This document shows positions 15,678 through 24,659 of a stretch of DNA of 64,000 nt, piece by piece. Under the pieces are notes generated by a model. That model was not told the DNA's origin and made no database searches. It saw only the letters and a list, made by a program, of their open reading frames with translations. The stretch comes from Methylobacter sp. (GTDB lineage: Bacteria > Pseudomonadota > Gammaproteobacteria > Methylococcales > Methylomonadaceae), in NCBI RefSeq assembly GCF_023227905.1, contig NZ_JALOCF010000004.1, positions 62,001 to 126,000 of the forward strand, written 5' to 3'. Position numbers and translations under genes: made by a program. Within the stretch, counting starts at the first letter, position 1; each line of letters starts with the position of its first letter.

Positions 15678-18548
15678 TTATAAAGCCCGGATTTTGCGTT
15701 GTTGCTCTTCAAGATTGTTCAACATTGACCGTAAATCGGCCAGCTTGGCTTTTTCCTTATCAATCACTTCCGGCGGCGCTTTATCGACAAACGCCGGGTT
15801 ATTTAACTTGCCTTCGACTCTGGGCAGGTCGTTGTGGATTTTTTGTATTTCCTTTTCCAGCCGCGCCAGTTCCGCTTCCTTGTCGATTAAGCCGGCCATG
15901 GGGATCAGTATCTTCATCTCGCCGACTAACGCCATCGCCGATTCCGGCGCGGTTTCATTGCTATTTAGCCAAGCGATGGATTCCAGTCTGCCCAGCTTTT
16001 GCAAATAAATGCGGTTATTGGTCAAGCTCTGCTGGTCAGCATCCGAGCCGTCTTGCAGTAAGACCGGCAGCGGCTTGCTCGGGGCGATATTCATTTCGCC
16101 CCGAATGCGGCGTACGCCCAGAATAAAGTTCATCACCCAGTTGGTTTCAGCGACCGCGTTGTTGTCGATTTGCGCGTCATCGGCTACCGGGTACGGTTGC
16201 AGCATGATGGTATCCTCTTCCGCCGTACCAGTTCCCGCCAGCGGCGCGACCCGCTGCCAGATTTCTTCGGTAATAAACGGCATGATCGGGTGCGCCAAAC
16301 GTAAAATCGACTCCAAAACCGTTAGCAGAGTTTTGCGCGTACCGCGTTGCAACGCCTCATCATCCGATTGCAGGGATATTTTTGCCAGTTCCAGGTACCA
16401 GTCGCAATATTCATTCCAGGTAAATTCATAAATGGCCTGGGCCGCCAGGTCAAAACGGTAGTTTTCGATCGCGTTGGAGGTTACGGCGGCTACCTGATGC
16501 AGACGGGAAGTAATCCAGCGATCCACCTGGCTGTATTGGCAGGGTGCGTCGGATTGTCCATTATCCTGTCCCTCGGTATTCATCAGCACGTAACGCGCTG
16601 CATTCCAAAGCTTGTTGCAGAAGTTGCGGTAACCTTCGGTACGGGCCAGGTCGAAACGTATATCGCGCCCCGTCGATGCCAAAGATGCAAAGGTAAAGCG
16701 CAACGCATCGGTGCCGTACGACTGGATGCCGTCCGGGAAATGCTTGCGTGTATCTTGCTCGATTTTCTTTGCCAAATGCGGCTGCATCATGCCTGAGGTG
16801 CGTTTTGCCACCAAGGCATCCAGCTCTATGCCGTCGATGATATCAATCGGGTCGAGCACGTTGCCTTTGGATTTGGACATTTTTTGGCCTTCCGCATCGC
16901 GCACCAAACCATGGATATAGACTTCCTTGAACGGCACTTCGCCCTGGAATTTCAGGCCCATCATGATCATCCGGGCAACCCAGAAAAAAATGATGTCAAA
17001 ACCAGTCACCAGTACGCTGGTCGGGTAATGCTTGGCCAATTCCGGGGTTTGTTCAGGCCAGCCCAGCGTGGAAAACGGCCACAACGCGGAAGAAAACCAG
17101 GTATCCAACACGTCTTCGTCCTGTTTAAGCGCATAGCCTTCAGGCAGGTTGTGCTTGGCGCGAATGTCCTGCTCAGAGCTGCCGACGTAAACATTGCCCA
17201 GCTCGTCGTACCAGGCCGGGATGCGGTGTCCCCACCAGATTTGCCGCGAGATACACCAGTCCTGGATATTGCGCATCCATTCAAAATAGGTGTTTTTCCA
17301 GTTGTCGGGCACAAACTTGATGTCGCCGTTTTCAACGGCCGCAATCGCAGGTTCCGCCAGCGGCGCGACCTTGACATACCATTGGTCGGTCAACAGCGGT
17401 TCGATTACGCTATTGGTGCGGTCGCCGCGCGGCACCATCAACTTGTGGTCGGCGATTTTTTCCAGCAAGCCTGCCGCATCGAGATCGGCGACTATTTGCT
17501 TGCGGGCTTCAAAGCGGTCCAGGCCGCTGTATTTGGCCGGAATCAGGCCGTCCTCGCCTTCATCGTTGCTGCGTATCGCGGCGTCAACGGTAAACAGGTT
17601 GATCAGGCCGCCATGTGGCAAGTCCTGGATAACCGAGGTGTGACGGTGACGCGTCCAAACCTCGTAATCGTTAAAATCGTGGGCTGGAGTAATTTTCACG
17701 CAGCCGGTGCCGAATTCCGGATCGACATATTCATCGGCAATAATCGGTATGCGTCGGCCGGTCAACGGCAGTTCCACAAACTCACCGAGCAGATGCTTGT
17801 AGCGCTCGTCATTCGGATGTATCGCTACCGCGGCATCGCCGAGCATGGTTTCAGGACGGGTCGTGGCAACGATCAAATGCCCCTGACCGTTCGATAGCGG
17901 ATAACGCAGATGCCACATCGAGCCGTTTTCTTCTTCGGACAGCACTTCCAGATCGGAAACGGCGGTATGCAAAACCGGATCCCAGTTAACCAAGCGCTTG
18001 CCGCGATAAATCAGGCCTTCTTCATACAAGCGTATGAACACTTCCTGCACCGCATCGGACATGCCTTCGTCCATCGTGAAGCGTTCCTTATCCCAGTCCA
18101 GCGAAGAGCCCATGCGTCGCAATTGACGGGTAATCGTGCCACCGGATTCTTCCTTCCATTGCCAGACTTTTTCCAGGAACTTTTCACGGCCGAGATCATG
18201 GCGGGTAAGACCTTCCGCATTGCATAAACGCTCGACCACCATTTGCGTGGCAATACCCGCATGGTCGGTGCCCGGCTGCCACAACGTGCTGTAGCCTTTC
18301 ATGCGGTGGTAGCGCGTCAGCGCATCCATGATGGTATCCTGAAACGCATGGCCCATATGCAAACTGCCGGTAACGTTGGGCGGCGGAATCATGATGCAAT
18401 AGGATTCACCGTCCGGTTTGGCCGCTGCCGAACCTGCTCCCGGCAGGTTTCCGGCATACGCACCATCCCTGGCGGTAAAATAGCCTTTTTCTTCCCAGGT
18501 TTGATACCAGCGTTGTTCAATTGAATGCGGGGCGTATGTTTTTTCCAT
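15678..18548 (-). CDS. valS: Valyl-tRNA synthetase
   Basis: Charges tRNA-Val. The 956-residue class I enzyme shows PPPNVTGSLHMGH (HIGH-type motif), GDAAVAIHP in the editing domain, QKMSKSKGN (KMSKS) and a C-terminal coiled coil from about residue 890. An unusual 18-residue insert, reading ARDGAYAGNLPGAGSAAA, lies between GYFT and KPDGESYC ahead of the HIGH motif. It is encoded by a palindromic element at 18420-18473 that recurs in holC. Gene order pepA-holC-valS is conserved in gammaproteobacteria. Confidence 0.98.
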   Translation of the reverse strand: MEKTYAPHSIEQRWYQTWEEKGYFTARDGAYAGNLPGAGSAAAKPDGESYCIMIPPPNVTGSLHMGHAFQDTIMDALTRYHRMKGYSTLWQPGTDHAGIATQMVVERLCNAEGLTRHDLGREKFLEKVWQWKEESGGTITRQLRRMGSSLDWDKERFTMDEGMSDAVQEVFIRLYEEGLIYRGKRLVNWDPVLHTAVSDLEVLSEEENGSMWHLRYPLSNGQGHLIVATTRPETMLGDAAVAIHPNDERYKHLLGEFVELPLTGRRIPIIADEYVDPEFGTGCVKITPAHDFNDYEVWTRHRHTSVIQDLPHGGLINLFTVDAAIRSNDEGEDGLIPAKYSGLDRFEARKQIVADLDAAGLLEKIADHKLMVPRGDRTNSVIEPLLTDQWYVKVAPLAEPAIAAVENGDIKFVPDNWKNTYFEWMRNIQDWCISRQIWWGHRIPAWYDELGNVYVGSSEQDIRAKHNLPEGYALKQDEDVLDTWFSSALWPFSTLGWPEQTPELAKHYPTSVLVTGFDIIFFWVARMIMMGLKFQGEVPFKEVYIHGLVRDAEGQKMSKSKGNVLDPIDIIDGIELDALVAKRTSGMMQPHLAKKIEQDTRKHFPDGIQSYGTDALRFTFASLASTGRDIRFDLARTEGYRNFCNKLWNAARYVLMNTEGQDNGQSDAPCQYSQVDRWITSRLHQVAAVTSNAIENYRFDLAAQAIYEFTWNEYCDWYLELAKISLQSDDEALQRGTRKTLLTVLESILRLAHPIMPFITEEIWQRVAPLAGTGTAEEDTIMLQPYPVADDAQIDNNAVAETNWVMNFILGVRRIRGEMNIAPSKPLPVLLQDGSDADQQSLTNNRIYLQKLGRLESIAWLNSNETAPESAMALVGEMKILIPMAGLIDKEAELARLEKEIQKIHNDLPRVEGKLNNPAFVDKAPPEVIDKEKAKLADLRSMLNNLEEQQRKIRAL
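18420..18473 (-). repeat. In-frame palindromic element inside valS
   Basis: On the coding strand this 54-nt (18-codon) segment starts GCCAGGGATGGTG, continues TATGCCGGA and forms the stem AACCTG/CAGGTT around the loop CCGGGAG. It encodes an insert absent from usual ValRS sequences. A second copy at 18817-18864 in holC has the same borders, loop and reading frame but different stem bases that still pair. Confidence 0.8.
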
Positions 18549-18600
18549 GGATGGGGTGCTCTTTTTCTTATAAAAGTTGATGCGTGTGATGATTTATTTG

Positions 18601-19083
18601 TTACCAGTCTTTATGGGTAACGACTTTCATGCCTGACTGCTGATATCGGCGATAGCGGTCTCTGCCCGCTGCCTTGGTCGTTTCGCTGTTATCCAGTATT
18701 TCAAGAATGCGCTCGGTTTGCGGCCCTACCTCAGGATAGCGTGAGGATAGATTGAACAGGATTTTTTGCCAATTGTCGGGCGCGTTCAGCGAGCCGATCA
18801 AAACCGTTTTCTCGGTGGCCGCGCTCGCTCCCGGCGAGTCTGCGGCATACACACCATCCCTGGCGATATCCGGCGGCTCGCCGGTGTATATCTGGTGCGG
18901 AATAAAACTGCCTGCCCTGAAGGTCCAGAGCAGGTCGTCTATGATTCGGCTTTGTTCGGCAGAATCGGTGAGCACATAGCAAAAACTGCCGCTACGATAG
19001 GCTTTCTCAATCAGTTTGCAGGCGAACAGATGCCGATCTTCCAACGATTCTGTCGGCAGTATGTAAAAGCTGACTTCAGCCAC
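18601..19083 (-). CDS. holC: DNA polymerase III subunit chi
   Basis: The chi subunit of the clamp-loader complex, which contacts single-strand-binding protein. The protein has 160 residues. The N-terminal EVSFYILPTESLEDRHLFACKL and the LLWTFRAGSFIPHQ block are family-typical. It is slightly longer than the usual 145-150 residues because of a 16-residue insert (ARDGVYAADSPGASAA) encoded by the palindromic element at 18817-18864. Its start overlaps the 3' end of pepA by eight bases. Confidence 0.93.
   Translation of the reverse strand: MAEVSFYILPTESLEDRHLFACKLIEKAYRSGSFCYVLTDSAEQSRIIDDLLWTFRAGSFIPHQIYTGEPPDIARDGVYAADSPGASAATEKTVLIGSLNAPDNWQKILFNLSSRYPEVGPQTERILEILDNSETTKAAGRDRYRRYQQSGMKVVTHKDW
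18817..18864 (-). repeat. In-frame palindromic element inside holC
   Basis: On the coding strand this 48-nt (16-codon) segment starts GCCAGGGATGGTG, continues TATGCCGCA and forms a CTCG/CGAG stem around CCGGGAG. It has the same borders and frame as the element in valS. It lies in a loop between HQIYTGEPPDI and TEKTVLIG, so the chi fold is probably tolerant of it. Confidence 0.8.
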
Positions 19084-20578
19084 TTATGTTCTGGGTATGC
19101 GCCCGGCTAATCAGGTATTGGATTAATAATGATACAGGACGGCCGGTTGCGCCTTTGGTTGGGCCGGTGCGCCAAGCCGTTGCGGCTATGTCCAGGTGCG
19201 CCCAACGGAACTTCTCGGCAAATCGCGCCAGAAAGCAGGCAGCGGTAATAGTGCCGCCATCTTTGCCGCCGACGTTGGCCATGTCGGCGAAATTGGATTT
19301 GAGCTGCTCCTGGTATTCTTCCCAGAGCGGTAAACGCCAGAGGTTGTCGTTGGCGATCTCGCCGGCTATGGTCAGCTCATTGCATAAAGCGTCATCGTTG
19401 CCGAGCAGGCCGCTGACTACGCGTCCCAAAGCAATTCCGCACGCGCCGGTCAGGGTGGCAAGATCTATCACTACCTCAGGGTTGTAGCGTTCCGCATAAG
19501 TTAAAGTGTCGCAAAGCAACAGGCGGCCTTCGGCATCGGTATTCAGTATTTCGATGGTTTTGCCGGACATGCTGGTGACAATATCGCCCGGCTTGTTGGC
19601 GTCGCCATCGGGCAGGTTTTCCGATGAAGGGATCAGGCCGATAATATTCAGCGGCAGTTGCAGTTGCGCTACAGCGAGCAATGTACCCAGAACTGATGCG
19701 CCGCCGCACATGTCGTATTTCATTTCATCCATGCCAGGCGCTTGCTTTAATGAAATGCCGCCCGCGTCAAAGGTCAGGCCTTTGCCGATCAGCACGATAG
19801 GCTTGGCGTTTTTCTCGCCGCCTTGATATTCCAAAGCAATTAATTTTGCGGGTTGACGGCTGCCGCGCGAGACGGACAGAAGCGCACCCATGCCCAGTGC
19901 CGCCATTTCAGGTTCTTCTACCACTTTAATTGCCAGGCTGGGGTATTTTTGGCCCAGTTCAATCGCCTGTTCGGCAAGAAAGGCCGGGGTGCAGATGTTG
20001 CCCGGCAAATCGGCCAAATGTTTGGTCAGTTCCATGCCCTCGGCAACAGCCTTGCCTTGCAGCATGCCTGCGTGAGCCAATGCGCGATTGCTTTCCGTGG
20101 CGGAAACGGAGATTTTTTCAATCTTGCTTTCGGTTTCTTTATCCGATTTTGTGTGCGTAAACTGATACAGGGCATCGCTAAACACTTCAATGACATGCCT
20201 GGATTTCCACTGCCAGTCGCGGCCTTCAACATCGCATTCCGCCAAACAGCAGACGACCGATTTTATTTGCGGTTTTTTCAGGCTGTTAACGGCGGCCAGC
20301 AAGGCTTTTTTATAGTTCTTGCCGGATAAGGGCTTATTTTCACCCAGTCCGACCAGCAAAATGCGTTCAATCTTATTGCCGGGAATGGCATTGATTAGCA
20401 CGGTCTCGCCGTTTTTTCCGCTCAGGTCGCCGCGGTTGACGATGCTATTAATAAGCCCTTGGGTGCTGTTGTCCAGAGATGCTGCTGAGGGACTGAGTTG
20501 TTTATCTTGATAAACGCCAACAATAATGCAATCACATTGCAGTTCTTCTAGTGGCGCGGTTTCTATTGAATAGTCCAT
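19076..20578 (-). CDS. pepA: Cytosol (leucyl) aminopeptidase
   Basis: A two-metal M17 aminopeptidase; in Escherichia coli it also acts as an architectural DNA-binding protein. It has 500 residues with an N-terminal macro-like domain and a C-terminal catalytic domain. KGLTFDAGGISLK supplies a metal-binding Asp and catalytic Lys, and NTDAEGRLLL is the family signature. It is the first gene of pepA-holC-valS. Confidence 0.98.
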   Translation of the reverse strand: MDYSIETAPLEELQCDCIIVGVYQDKQLSPSAASLDNSTQGLINSIVNRGDLSGKNGETVLINAIPGNKIERILLVGLGENKPLSGKNYKKALLAAVNSLKKPQIKSVVCCLAECDVEGRDWQWKSRHVIEVFSDALYQFTHTKSDKETESKIEKISVSATESNRALAHAGMLQGKAVAEGMELTKHLADLPGNICTPAFLAEQAIELGQKYPSLAIKVVEEPEMAALGMGALLSVSRGSRQPAKLIALEYQGGEKNAKPIVLIGKGLTFDAGGISLKQAPGMDEMKYDMCGGASVLGTLLAVAQLQLPLNIIGLIPSSENLPDGDANKPGDIVTSMSGKTIEILNTDAEGRLLLCDTLTYAERYNPEVVIDLATLTGACGIALGRVVSGLLGNDDALCNELTIAGEIANDNLWRLPLWEEYQEQLKSNFADMANVGGKDGGTITAACFLARFAEKFRWAHLDIAATAWRTGPTKGATGRPVSLLIQYLISRAHTQNISG

Positions 20579-20953
20579 AACTTAACTCCGTTATTTGTTA
20601 GGTAGAGCAATATCTTGAGCGGTCTGGGAAAAATAGGGTGCTACAAGATGGGTCGTTTAGCTGGGATTATACAACACAAATATAGGTTTTTGATTGGAGA
20701 GGTAGGGCTGATGGTAAATTGGATTTTATTGATCACTCGAAAACACGAAGTTCTTGCTCGGCCTCCCTGAGAGCATATTGATTTATTTAAAGGTGGCAAC
20801 TAACTGTGACAGTGCCATCAAGCGGCAGAACGATAATATAGTTTGAAAAACAACCGATAAAGCCATACCCTGTACGGTTTTTTGACCGTCATAAACTTCA
20901 CGGCAGCGAAGTTATTCAACCTCCCACCATTGCACTTACAGAGGCAGCAAGTT
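20579..20953. other. Divergent intergenic region between pepA and the desaturase
   Basis: About 300-370 bases, depending on which desaturase start is used. It must hold the pepA and desaturase promoters. I see an AT-rich block around 20640-20700 and GATAATATAG near 20831-20840 that could be a -10 element, but no convincing -35 box at normal spacing, and no long repeat. Confidence 0.4.
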
Positions 20954-22078
20954 TTGAGTTTACACAGTTATCAATCGGTAGATCGCGAGCAATTAGCCAA
21001 AGACATCGACGAAATTCACCAACAAGCTTTAGCTAATATCGATATTGGCGATTTTGAGCATTTAACAAGAATGGAGCGCTGGGGAAAAATTTGTTCCATC
21101 ATCGGCTATGGCACGGCTTGGATTTTTCCCAATCCGATTTCCGCACTGTTAATCAGCCAAGGCAGTTTCACGCGCTGGACACAAGTAGGGCATCCGATTG
21201 TTCATAGAGCTTACGACAAACTTAAAGGCGTCGATAAAAATTACACCAGCAAAAAATTCGCACAGGGTTGGCGACGGTTTATGGACTGGCCGGACTGGTT
21301 TACCGTCGAGGGCTGGCATCACGAGCATGACGTGTTGCATCATTATAGTTTGGGTGAAAAAGCCGATCCCAATAATGCGCAGCACAACATGGAATGGCTA
21401 AGGCAATCGAACCTGCCGATGTGGCAACGCTATGTCATCGTGGCGCTTTTTTCCGGGATTTGGAAAATTAGTTATTACACGCCCAGAACCCATAAGGAAT
21501 TACGCTTAAATTCCGCCAGACAGCAAAGAGAGCTTGAACCTGTGATGACCCGCCTCGGGGCATGGAGTTTATTTACCAAGCAGGGTCGAGGTTTATGGTT
21601 GCATAGCATTTTGCCTTACATCGCCTATCGCTTTGTGTTGCTGCCTTTGCTGTTTTCCCCATTAGGCAGTTTTGCCGTTATCAGTGTATTGATTAATTCA
21701 ATTCTGGCGGAAATTTTTACCAATATGCACAGTTTTCTGGTGATGATCCCAAATCATGCCGGAGATGATGTGATGATGTTTGACGAAAAAGCCAAAGGCA
21801 AAGGCGAATTTTACCTGCGGCAGATTTTAGGATCAGTCAATTATCCGACGGGCTCTAATTTGAATGACTTTTTTTACGGCTGGTTGAATTATCAAATCGA
21901 GCATCATTTGTGGCCGGATATGCCGTTAAGTCAATATCAAAAAGTTCAACCGCAAGTCATGGCATTGTGCAAAAAACATAATATTCCTTATCTACAACAG
22001 TCGGTTTTTAAAAGGTTGTTGAAAGCGGTGGATGTTATGGTGGGGAAAACTTCGATGTTGAAGCTAGCGGTTGCGTAA
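20882..22078 (+). CDS. Membrane fatty acid desaturase
   Basis: A di-iron integral membrane desaturase that puts double bonds into acyl chains. His clusters are visible as WHHEHDVLHHY (about residues 142-152), NHAGDD (about 294-299) and QIEHHLWP (about 339-346). The last box is the QxxHH form of linoleoyl-CoA or front-end desaturases, but there is no fused cytochrome b5 domain. Several hydrophobic segments are present (about 179-195, 240-285). The frame begins with a TTG at 20882 lacking a ribosome site. A TTG at 20954 with GAGG nine bases upstream is an alternative start. Regiospecificity cannot be assigned. Confidence 0.88.
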   Translation: MTVINFTAAKLFNLPPLHLQRQQVLSLHSYQSVDREQLAKDIDEIHQQALANIDIGDFEHLTRMERWGKICSIIGYGTAWIFPNPISALLISQGSFTRWTQVGHPIVHRAYDKLKGVDKNYTSKKFAQGWRRFMDWPDWFTVEGWHHEHDVLHHYSLGEKADPNNAQHNMEWLRQSNLPMWQRYVIVALFSGIWKISYYTPRTHKELRLNSARQQRELEPVMTRLGAWSLFTKQGRGLWLHSILPYIAYRFVLLPLLFSPLGSFAVISVLINSILAEIFTNMHSFLVMIPNHAGDDVMMFDEKAKGKGEFYLRQILGSVNYPTGSNLNDFFYGWLNYQIEHHLWPDMPLSQYQKVQPQVMALCKKHNIPYLQQSVFKRLLKAVDVMVGKTSMLKLAVA

Positions 22079-22121
22079 AAGTGTAGAGCGAGGTGGCGTT
22101 TTCGGCAGATTCGCGCAGTTT

Positions 22122-22172
22122 GCCGGAAACGCCTGTTTTCGCTGTCGCTCAAACAGGCTTATTGCGGTCTAC
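22122..22172. repeat. 51-bp REP-like palindrome, copy 1
   Basis: Starts GCCGGAAACGCC and ends GGTCTAC. Internal GCCTGTTT pairs with AAACAGGC. It is about 90% identical (5 differences by eye) to 22582-22632, in the same orientation. The stop codon of the minus-strand DUF6979-like gene lies inside it. Confidence 0.85.
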
Positions 22173-22550
22173 CAACTGTGGTTCTGTTTTATTGATTAGA
22201 TCTTTGAGAAGCAAAGCACGAACTACAGCAACCTCACTGTTGTATACGCAATCCGGCTTTGTTAAGTTCCAAATTTGCCGATCTTTCAATTTGGCATTAT
22301 TGGGATTGTGGAGATGCTCTAGTATCGCTAGAGCTTCTTTTAACTTTTTTGATTTTGTGTATTGTCCTGGAGGAATATCTTTTATCAGCCCTTCCGAGCA
22401 CAGGCTCAAGAAAATATTCTTCGGACAGCACTTATTCTGTAATGATGGGCTGGAAGTAAATCGAGGTATTGTTTGCTGCCAAGCGTCTTTTGGCGCGATA
22501 TTGCTTGATTGACATAACTTAGCTGCATCAATAGCGATTTTTCCAAACAT
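22149..22550 (-). CDS. DUF6979-like protein
   Basis: A 133-residue soluble protein opening MFGKIAIDAAKLCQ, with CPKNIFLSLCSEGLIKDIPPG in the middle (about 42-62). I match this pattern to the DUF6979 group of small proteins with no known function. The last eight codons fall within a REP-like repeat (22122-22172), so the C-terminus may have been altered by repeat insertion. A near-identical repeat lies just upstream at 22582-22632, so the gene is framed by the two copies. It is convergent with the desaturase gene. Confidence 0.65.
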   Translation of the reverse strand: MFGKIAIDAAKLCQSSNIAPKDAWQQTIPRFTSSPSLQNKCCPKNIFLSLCSEGLIKDIPPGQYTKSKKLKEALAILEHLHNPNNAKLKDRQIWNLTKPDCVYNSEVAVVRALLLKDLINKTEPQLVDRNKPV

Positions 22551-22581
22551 ATAGCCTGCTTATTGTTGATGAATTTGAGGC

Positions 22582-22632
22582 GCCGGAAACACCCGTTTTC
22601 GCTGCCGCTCAAACAGGCTTATTCCGGCCTAC
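22582..22632. repeat. 51-bp REP-like palindrome, copy 2
   Basis: Starts GCCGGAAACACC and ends CGGCCTAC. Outer arms GCCGGAA and TTCCGGC pair. It abuts the arnD stop codon, as copy 1 abuts the stop of the preceding small gene, which suggests a 3'-end preference. Confidence 0.85.
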
Positions 22633-23543
22633 GAGCTACGGCCGATCTTCTGGCCTTGCACGGCCAACACTCCCGAACGCCCCTCTATTTCCGACATAAC
22701 CAATTCATGACAAGGCAATGCCGTAGTATCTAAGTCGGCAACATAATCTGCCAGCGTACCGATGTCATCTTCGGCTTTTTGCCACAGTTGCAATAGCTTT
22801 TCCATGACCGGCAGCAATTTCATGCCTTCCAGTTCAGCATGCAAGGTATACACATGACCGGCAGGGGCGGGCTTGCGGCTGGCGGCGAATACCGCTTCAT
22901 GCACGTTGGCTTCGGTGATGCCGTTGCGGCCGAGCAGTTCGTCCAAGGTCGGCAGGGTGGTGGGGATTTGCGGGCATCGGAAGGTCTCGCCTTCCATCTG
23001 CGGGATAAACGGGGACTGGCCGCGGCAATCGCTGGCATAACGAAAACCCAGTTGCTGTTCCAGTTGTAACGCGTGCTTGTTCAGCTGCCAGCCGGCCGCG
23101 CCATGCACGGAAGACTGATGGCCGAATACTTGCTGAAATGAATCGATGGCCGCCTGCATTTCTTTTCGGGTCCACTCGGCATCCCGGCTGGCGACCTTAT
23201 CCTGCCAGCGGATGTGGTCGTGGCAATGGACGCCTATTTCATGCCCGGCCTGTTCGACTTGGCGCATGATGTCGCGGCCTTGGCGGCCGATATGCGGGCC
23301 GGGAAGCAAGGTGCCGTAGAGCAGGGTTTTTAGTCCGTAGTGGCTAAGCACCGAAGTACGTTGAACCTTGCTGAAAAATCCGGGCCTGAATATCCGGCGC
23401 AGCGCCCGGCCTGTATGGTCGGGGCCTAGGCTGAAAAGAAAGGTGGCTTTTACCCCGTAGCGTTGATACAGCTCCAGCAATGCGGGTACGCCTTCCAGCG
23501 TACCGCGCAAGGTATCCACATCGACTTTCAACGCGATTTTCAT
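22629..23543 (-). CDS. arnD: 4-deoxy-4-formamido-L-Ara-P-undecaprenol deformylase
   Basis: A polysaccharide-deacetylase-fold enzyme that removes the formyl group from undecaprenyl-phosphate-linked formamido-arabinose, making aminoarabinose ready for transfer. The 304 residues begin MKIALKVDVDTLRGTLEGVP, which supplies the metal-binding Asp motif. HEIGVHCHDHIRW gives the His motif, and SLGPDHTGRALRR matches ArnD specifically. It is the last gene of the arn operon; its ATG overlaps the stop of the preceding dehydrogenase by four bases. Confidence 0.95.
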   Translation of the reverse strand: MKIALKVDVDTLRGTLEGVPALLELYQRYGVKATFLFSLGPDHTGRALRRIFRPGFFSKVQRTSVLSHYGLKTLLYGTLLPGPHIGRQGRDIMRQVEQAGHEIGVHCHDHIRWQDKVASRDAEWTRKEMQAAIDSFQQVFGHQSSVHGAAGWQLNKHALQLEQQLGFRYASDCRGQSPFIPQMEGETFRCPQIPTTLPTLDELLGRNGITEANVHEAVFAASRKPAPAGHVYTLHAELEGMKLLPVMEKLLQLWQKAEDDIGTLADYVADLDTTALPCHELVMSEIEGRSGVLAVQGQKIGRSS

Positions 23544-24595
23544 AAGGTTAAGTCTTGATCGATCAGTTCTCTCGCGGCGGCAACCTCATGGCTATATGCG
23601 TCGAAGATTTTGCGCAAGGCGTCTTCCACGCTGACTTCCGGTTTCCAGCCTAAATCTTCCATGGTGTTGTTGATCCAGGGCACCCGGGTTTTAACATCCT
23701 GGTAGCCTGATCCGTAGTAATCGTTGGCGCTGGTATCGATTAATTCGACTTTGGCCGCCAGTTCTTTATATTCGGGATGTTCCTTGGCGATTTTCAGCAT
23801 CAGTTCGGCAAGTTCCCTGATTGACAGGTCGTTAGCCGGATTGCCGATGTTATAGATATTGCCGGTCGCTTTGCCGCCTTCGTTTTTGATGATGCGCACC
23901 AAGGCGTCGATACCATCGCTGACAAAGGTAAAGCTGCGGCGTTGCTGCCCGCCATCGACCAGTTTAATGGATTCGCCTCGGGCGATATGGCCCAGGAATT
24001 GGGTCACTACGCGCGAGCTGCCTTCTTTGGGGGTATGGATGCTGTCGAGGCCCGGTCCAATCCAGTTAAAAGGCCTGAACAGTGTGTAATTTAAACCTTG
24101 CTCCTGTCCGTAAGCGCAGATAACACGGTCCAGTAATTGTTTGGAGCAGGAATAAATCCAGCGCGGTTTGTTCAGCGGTCCCAAGACCAGCTCGGACTCG
24201 TAAGGATGGAATTCATCATCCTTGCACATGCCATAAACTTCGGAGGTTGAAGGGAACAGTACGCGTTTTCTGTATTTAACGCAGGCACGGATAATCGGCA
24301 GGTTGGCTTCGAAATCCAGTTCGAACACCGCCAGCGGATGCGTGACATAGGTCGCAGGCGTGGCGATTGCGACCAGCGGCAGGATCACGTCGCATTTTTT
24401 AATGTGATATTCCATCCATTCATGGTTAATGGTGATATCACCTTCAAAAAAATGGAAGCGTTCATTGTCGAGAAAAGATTCAACCCGGTTGGATTGCATG
24501 TCCATGCCGTAGACATGCCAATCGGTGGTTTCAAGTATGCGCTTTGAAAGGTGATGGCCGATAAAACCATTCACACCCAATATGAGTACGTTCAT
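23540..24595 (-). CDS. arnA: UDP-glucuronate decarboxylase (ArnA C-terminal-type, standalone)
   Basis: Oxidatively decarboxylates UDP-glucuronate to UDP-4-keto-arabinose. The 351-residue short-chain dehydrogenase fold begins MNVLILGVNGFIGHHL (Rossmann Gly motif). PSTSEVYG and the YSCSK catalytic Tyr-Lys motif lie near residue 160, and the terminal GWKPEVSVEDALR is typical of the dehydrogenase half of ArnA. In Escherichia coli this domain is fused to a formyltransferase; here it is a separate gene starting 362 bases after the formyltransferase gene, with a structured repeat between. The stop overlaps the arnD start. Confidence 0.93.
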   Translation of the reverse strand: MNVLILGVNGFIGHHLSKRILETTDWHVYGMDMQSNRVESFLDNERFHFFEGDITINHEWMEYHIKKCDVILPLVAIATPATYVTHPLAVFELDFEANLPIIRACVKYRKRVLFPSTSEVYGMCKDDEFHPYESELVLGPLNKPRWIYSCSKQLLDRVICAYGQEQGLNYTLFRPFNWIGPGLDSIHTPKEGSSRVVTQFLGHIARGESIKLVDGGQQRRSFTFVSDGIDALVRIIKNEGGKATGNIYNIGNPANDLSIRELAELMLKIAKEHPEYKELAAKVELIDTSANDYYGSGYQDVKTRVPWINNTMEDLGWKPEVSVEDALRKIFDAYSHEVAAARELIDQDLTL

Positions 24596-24659
24596 AAGTT
24601 CCTGGTTGGTTATATTAAAGTTGTTAGTTGCTGATGTTACGCAGTTATTCGAAATTTAG

